Shown here: one piece after another, positions 41,856 through 44,638 of the stretch
Layout of the letters: each line of letters opens with the position of its first letter
Numbering within the stretch: position 1 is the stretch's first letter
NCBI GenBank assembly: GCA_002412965.1
Contig: DHWB01000009.1
Coordinates: 1 to 44,638 of the forward strand
DNA: 44,638 bases
Source: Desulfomicrobium sp. UBA5193
GTDB taxonomy: Bacteria; Desulfobacterota; Desulfovibrionia; Desulfovibrionales; Desulfomicrobiaceae
Reading direction: 5' to 3'
The notes under the pieces: generated by a model
What the model was told of the DNA's origin: nothing
Seen by the model: the letters and a program-made list of their open reading frames with translations, nothing else
Database searches by the model: none
Made by a program: the position numbers and the translations under genes

Positions 41856-43652
41856 TTACTCTTTGGGCTTTTCCCGCAGGCGCAGGCCCAAATCGCGCAA
41901 TTGTGTGTTCTCGACCGCCGACGGGGCCTCGGTCATGAGGCAGGTCGCCTTCTGGGTCTTGGGGAAGGCGATGACGTCGCGGATGGACTTGGCTCCGGTC
42001 AGGAGCATGATAAGACGGTCCAGGCCGAAGGCAATGCCGCCGTGGGGCGGAGCGCCGAAAACCAGGGCGTCGAGCAGAAATCCGAACTTGGCCTGCGCTT
42101 CCTCTTCATTGATGCCCAGGGCGGAAAACATATGCTGCTGGGTCTCGGGGTTGTGGATGCGGATGGAGCCGCCGCCGACTTCGGTGCCGTTCAGCACGAG
42201 GTCGTAGGCGCGGGCCACGGCCTTGGCCGGGTCGGTCGCCAGGGCCGCCATGTCCTTGGGCGCGGTGAAGGGGTGATGCATGGCCACCCAGCGCTTTGCC
42301 TCCGGATCCCATTCGAGGAGCGGAAAGTCCGTGACCCACAGGGGCGCGAAGGTGCCTTCGGGGATGAGGCCGAAACGTTCGCCGAGCTTCAGGCGCAGGT
42401 TGCCAAGGGCGCTGTTGACCATTTCCGGTGCGCCGGCCTGGAAAAAGACGATGTCGCCGGGCACAAGGCCAAGGGCTTCGGTCAGTCCGGCCCGCTCGGC
42501 ATCGCTCAGGAATTTGGCGATGGGAGACTGCCAGCCGTCTTCCTTGATCTTGATCCAGGCCAGGCCCTGGGCGCCGTAAATTTTGACGAATTCGGTGTAG
42601 TCGTCGATCTCCTTGCGCGAAAGTTCGCCGCCGCCGCGCACGGGCAATGCCTTGATCAGGGCAGCCGTGGCGAAGAGTTTGAACTCGGAGCCGCGCACGA
42701 TTTCGGTTACGTCGGTGAGCGTCAGGCCGAAGCGGATATCGGGCTTGTCCACGCCGTACAGAGCCATGGCCTGCTCGTACTTCATGCGCGGGATGGGCAG
42801 GGCGAGCTCCTGTCCGAGCGCTTCGCGCAGGACGCGGGCCATCATGCCCTCGGCCATTTCCATGACCTGTTCTTCGTCCACGAAAGACATCTCGATATCG
42901 ATCTGCGTGAACTCGGGCTGGCGGTCGGCGCGCAGGTCCTCGTCGCGGAAGCATTTGACGATCTGAAAATAGCGGTCCATCCCGCCGCACATGAGGAGCT
43001 GTTTAAAGAGCTGGGGCGACTGGGGCAGGGCGTAGAACTGGCCCTGGTTGACGCGGCTGGGGACCAGAAAGTCGCGCGCGCCCTCGGGGGTGGACTTGGT
43101 CAGCACTGGGGTTTCGATCTCCAGGAATCCGATCTCGTCCAGATAGCGGCGTACGGACTGGGAAACCCGGCTCCTCAAAATGAGATTGTCGGCCATGGCC
43201 TTGCGGCGCAGGTCCAGAAAACGGTACTTGAGGCGCAGGTTCTCGGACACGTCCACCCGGTCTTCGATGGGGAAGGGCGGGGTCTTGGCCGTGTTCAGGA
43301 GCTTGAACTCCGTGACATAGACCTCGATGGCGCCCGTGGCCAGCTTGGGGTTGATCATGTCATCGGGACGCGCGCGGACCACACCCTTGATGGCCAGCAC
43401 GAATTCGGTGCGTAGCACGTGGGCGCGGGCATGGGCCTCGGGCGCGACTTCAGGCGAGAAGACGACCTGGGTCAGACCGTGACGGTCGCGCAGGTCGATG
43501 AAGATGAGCCCGCCGTGGTCGCGGCGATACTGCACCCAGCCCATGAGGCAGGCTTCCTGCCCCAGCTGCTCCGTTCCAAGGCCCGCGCAGGTGTGGGTTC
43601 TGCGCCATCCGTCGAGGGCGTCCATCCCGAGTTCCGTGTTTCTGTCATCCAT
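41856..43652 (-). CDS. aspS: Aspartyl-tRNA synthetase
   Basis: A 598-residue class II synthetase of the bacterial type with the GAD insertion. The ATG at 43652 has AGCGAGGA upstream and is preferred over an in-frame start at 43685. Visible are the N-terminal anticodon-binding OB-fold, motif 2 'FRDEDLRADRQPEFTQIDIEMSF' in its main part, and motif 3 'GIAFGLDRLIMLL'. Whether it is discriminating or also makes Asp-tRNA(Asn) cannot be read safely. It lies between hisS and def, all on the minus strand. Confidence 0.96.
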   Translation of the reverse strand: MDDRNTELGMDALDGWRRTHTCAGLGTEQLGQEACLMGWVQYRRDHGGLIFIDLRDRHGLTQVVFSPEVAPEAHARAHVLRTEFVLAIKGVVRARPDDMINPKLATGAIEVYVTEFKLLNTAKTPPFPIEDRVDVSENLRLKYRFLDLRRKAMADNLILRSRVSQSVRRYLDEIGFLEIETPVLTKSTPEGARDFLVPSRVNQGQFYALPQSPQLFKQLLMCGGMDRYFQIVKCFRDEDLRADRQPEFTQIDIEMSFVDEEQVMEMAEGMMARVLREALGQELALPIPRMKYEQAMALYGVDKPDIRFGLTLTDVTEIVRGSEFKLFATAALIKALPVRGGGELSRKEIDDYTEFVKIYGAQGLAWIKIKEDGWQSPIAKFLSDAERAGLTEALGLVPGDIVFFQAGAPEMVNSALGNLRLKLGERFGLIPEGTFAPLWVTDFPLLEWDPEAKRWVAMHHPFTAPKDMAALATDPAKAVARAYDLVLNGTEVGGGSIRIHNPETQQHMFSALGINEEEAQAKFGFLLDALVFGAPPHGGIAFGLDRLIMLLTGAKSIRDVIAFPKTQKATCLMTEAPSAVENTQLRDLGLRLREKPKE

Positions 43653-43702
43653 ATATGATCCTCGCTTGGGTACGATAAGCTGCAAATTTGTGGTGTAAAG
43701 GC

Positions 43703-44638
43703 TTAGGGCTTGCGGAAGCCCAGGGCCTGCTCCAGGTCGTCCTGGCCGATGTTCTTCTGAACGCCCGTGGCCATGTCCTTGACCACGATCTGGCCCTTTT
43801 CCATTTCGTCCTGTCCCAGGATCAGGCAGGTCTTGACGCGCAGCTTGTTGGCCTGGCGCATCTGGGCCTTGATGCTCCGTGCCTCGAAGGACACCTCGCC
43901 GGCAAAGCCGCGCTCGCGCAGGCGCTGGGCCAGGAGCAGGGCGGTGTTCAGGGCGCGGGAGTCGAGCACGGCCAGATAGAAGTCCGGCGCCGGGACTTGG
44001 GCCTCGCCATACAGGAGGGCCAGGCGCTCCATGCCGCAGGCGAACCCGATGCCGGGCAGATCCGGTCCGCCGAGCTGCTTGATGAGCCCGTCGTAGCGGC
44101 CGCCGCCGGCCACGGCGGTCTGTGCGCCGATCTCGCCGGAGACGACCTCGAAGGTGGTGCGCTGGTAGTAGTCAAGGCCGCGCACCAGCCGGTCGTTGAG
44201 GCGATAGGGCAGGCTCGCGCTGTCCAGGATGTCGCGGACCTGCGCGAAATGTTCAGCGCATCCGGGGCACAGCGAATCGGCGATGCTCGGCGCGTTTTCA
44301 ACCAGGGCCTTGCAGGCCGGAACCTTGCAGTCCAGCACGCGCAAGGGATTGGTGCCTGCGCGGCGGTTGCAGTCCTCGCACAATTGCGAGTGGTCGATGG
44401 TGCCCAGAAAGTCGCGCAGGCGCTGGTGGAAGACCGGGCGGCATTCCGGGCAGCCCAGGGAGTTGAGTTCCAGGGACAGGTTTTTCAGGCCCAGCTTGGT
44501 CAAAAACGTCCAGAGCATGAGCACGACCTCGGCGTCGGCCTGAGGCGCGTCGGTGCCCAGGACCTCCACATCGAGCTGGTGGAACTGGCGCAGGCGACCT
44601 TTTTGCGGGCGCTCGTAGCGGAACATGGGGCCGCAGGC
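43703..44638 (-). CDS. hisS: Histidyl-tRNA synthetase (partial, N terminus beyond the window)
   Basis: The open frame runs off the window end; the visible 311 codons begin in motif 2 ('ACGPMFRYERPQKGRLRQFHQ' region). A Cys-rich insert follows (about CPEC, CEDC, CKVPAC, CPGC) of a kind seen in some bacterial HisRS and probably zinc-binding. Then come 'RGLDYYQRTTFEVVSG', 'GGGRYDGLIKQLGG' and motif 3 'GIGFACGMERLALL', and the C-terminal anticodon-binding domain. It sits 50 bases upstream of aspS. Confidence 0.95.
   Translation of the reverse strand, partial: ACGPMFRYERPQKGRLRQFHQLDVEVLGTDAPQADAEVVLMLWTFLTKLGLKNLSLELNSLGCPECRPVFHQRLRDFLGTIDHSQLCEDCNRRAGTNPLRVLDCKVPACKALVENAPSIADSLCPGCAEHFAQVRDILDSASLPYRLNDRLVRGLDYYQRTTFEVVSGEIGAQTAVAGGGRYDGLIKQLGGPDLPGIGFACGMERLALLYGEAQVPAPDFYLAVLDSRALNTALLLAQRLRERGFAGEVSFEARSIKAQMRQANKLRVKTCLILGQDEMEKGQIVVKDMATGVQKNIGQDDLEQALGFRKP

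Overview
The window is about 45 kb of GC-rich chromosomal DNA that looks like a deltaproteobacterial (Desulfobacterota) genome, most probably of the Desulfovibrionales/Desulfomicrobium type. The pointers are gene-level and inferential: a hisS-aspS-def-fmt-DUF116-rsmB cluster, a PyrK/PyrD pair, a lipoprotein secretin, sigma-54 control with DctPQM (TRAP) transport, and a large methyl-accepting chemotaxis protein. There is no rRNA, plasmid, phage, insertion sequence or CRISPR array. One tRNA, tRNA-Ala(GGC), is present.

Layout. (1) 45-4229, exported proteins: an arylsulfotransferase-like protein with a Gly-rich tail, a periplasmic rhodanese, and a Tat-exported metallophosphoesterase. (2) 4237-15117, a complete type II secretion operon in the order gspE-F-G-H-I-J-K-L-M-C-D. 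The phosphoesterase gene is joined to its front with only 7 bases between, and the secretin has its own lipobox. (3) 15172-19399, two tandem paralogous membrane proteins with a C-terminal spermidine-synthase-like domain. Each carries a strikingly AT-rich block in the same place. (4) 19464-27700, a sigma-54-controlled amino-acid/opine module: ald and an opine-dehydrogenase-family gene (minus strand), a divergent GAF-PAS-AAA+-Fis activator (plus), and a TRAP transporter dctQ-M-P (minus). Well-matched -24/-12 promoters precede both minus-strand operons, and a shared TGTCTC-type operator lies upstream of each. A decayed second copy of the ald 3' end, with its own terminator, lies upstream of the TRAP promoter, so direct repeats flank the module. 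(5) 28014-30116, a chemoreceptor with a CZB-like (zinc-binding) motif in its sensory part. (6) 30340-37986, tRNA-Ala, a YceI protein, a ModF-like double ABC ATPase coupled to a glycosyltransferase, recN, pyrK, pyrD and a small Cys-pair protein. (7) 38041-44638, on the minus strand: hisS (cut by the window end), aspS, def, fmt, DUF116, rsmB and a truncated phnA/yjdM relic.

How the genes work together. The phosphoesterase, and possibly the arylsulfotransferase-like protein, are natural candidate cargo for the type II system. The TRAP transporter would import a carboxylated substrate that the opine dehydrogenase splits or makes. Alanine dehydrogenase would then link alanine to pyruvate and ammonium, and the divergent activator would switch on both operons. 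This module is the strongest candidate for an undescribed system here; its substrate cannot be read from sequence alone. The last cluster is housekeeping translation and RNA modification, with one gene of unknown function (DUF116) embedded in it.
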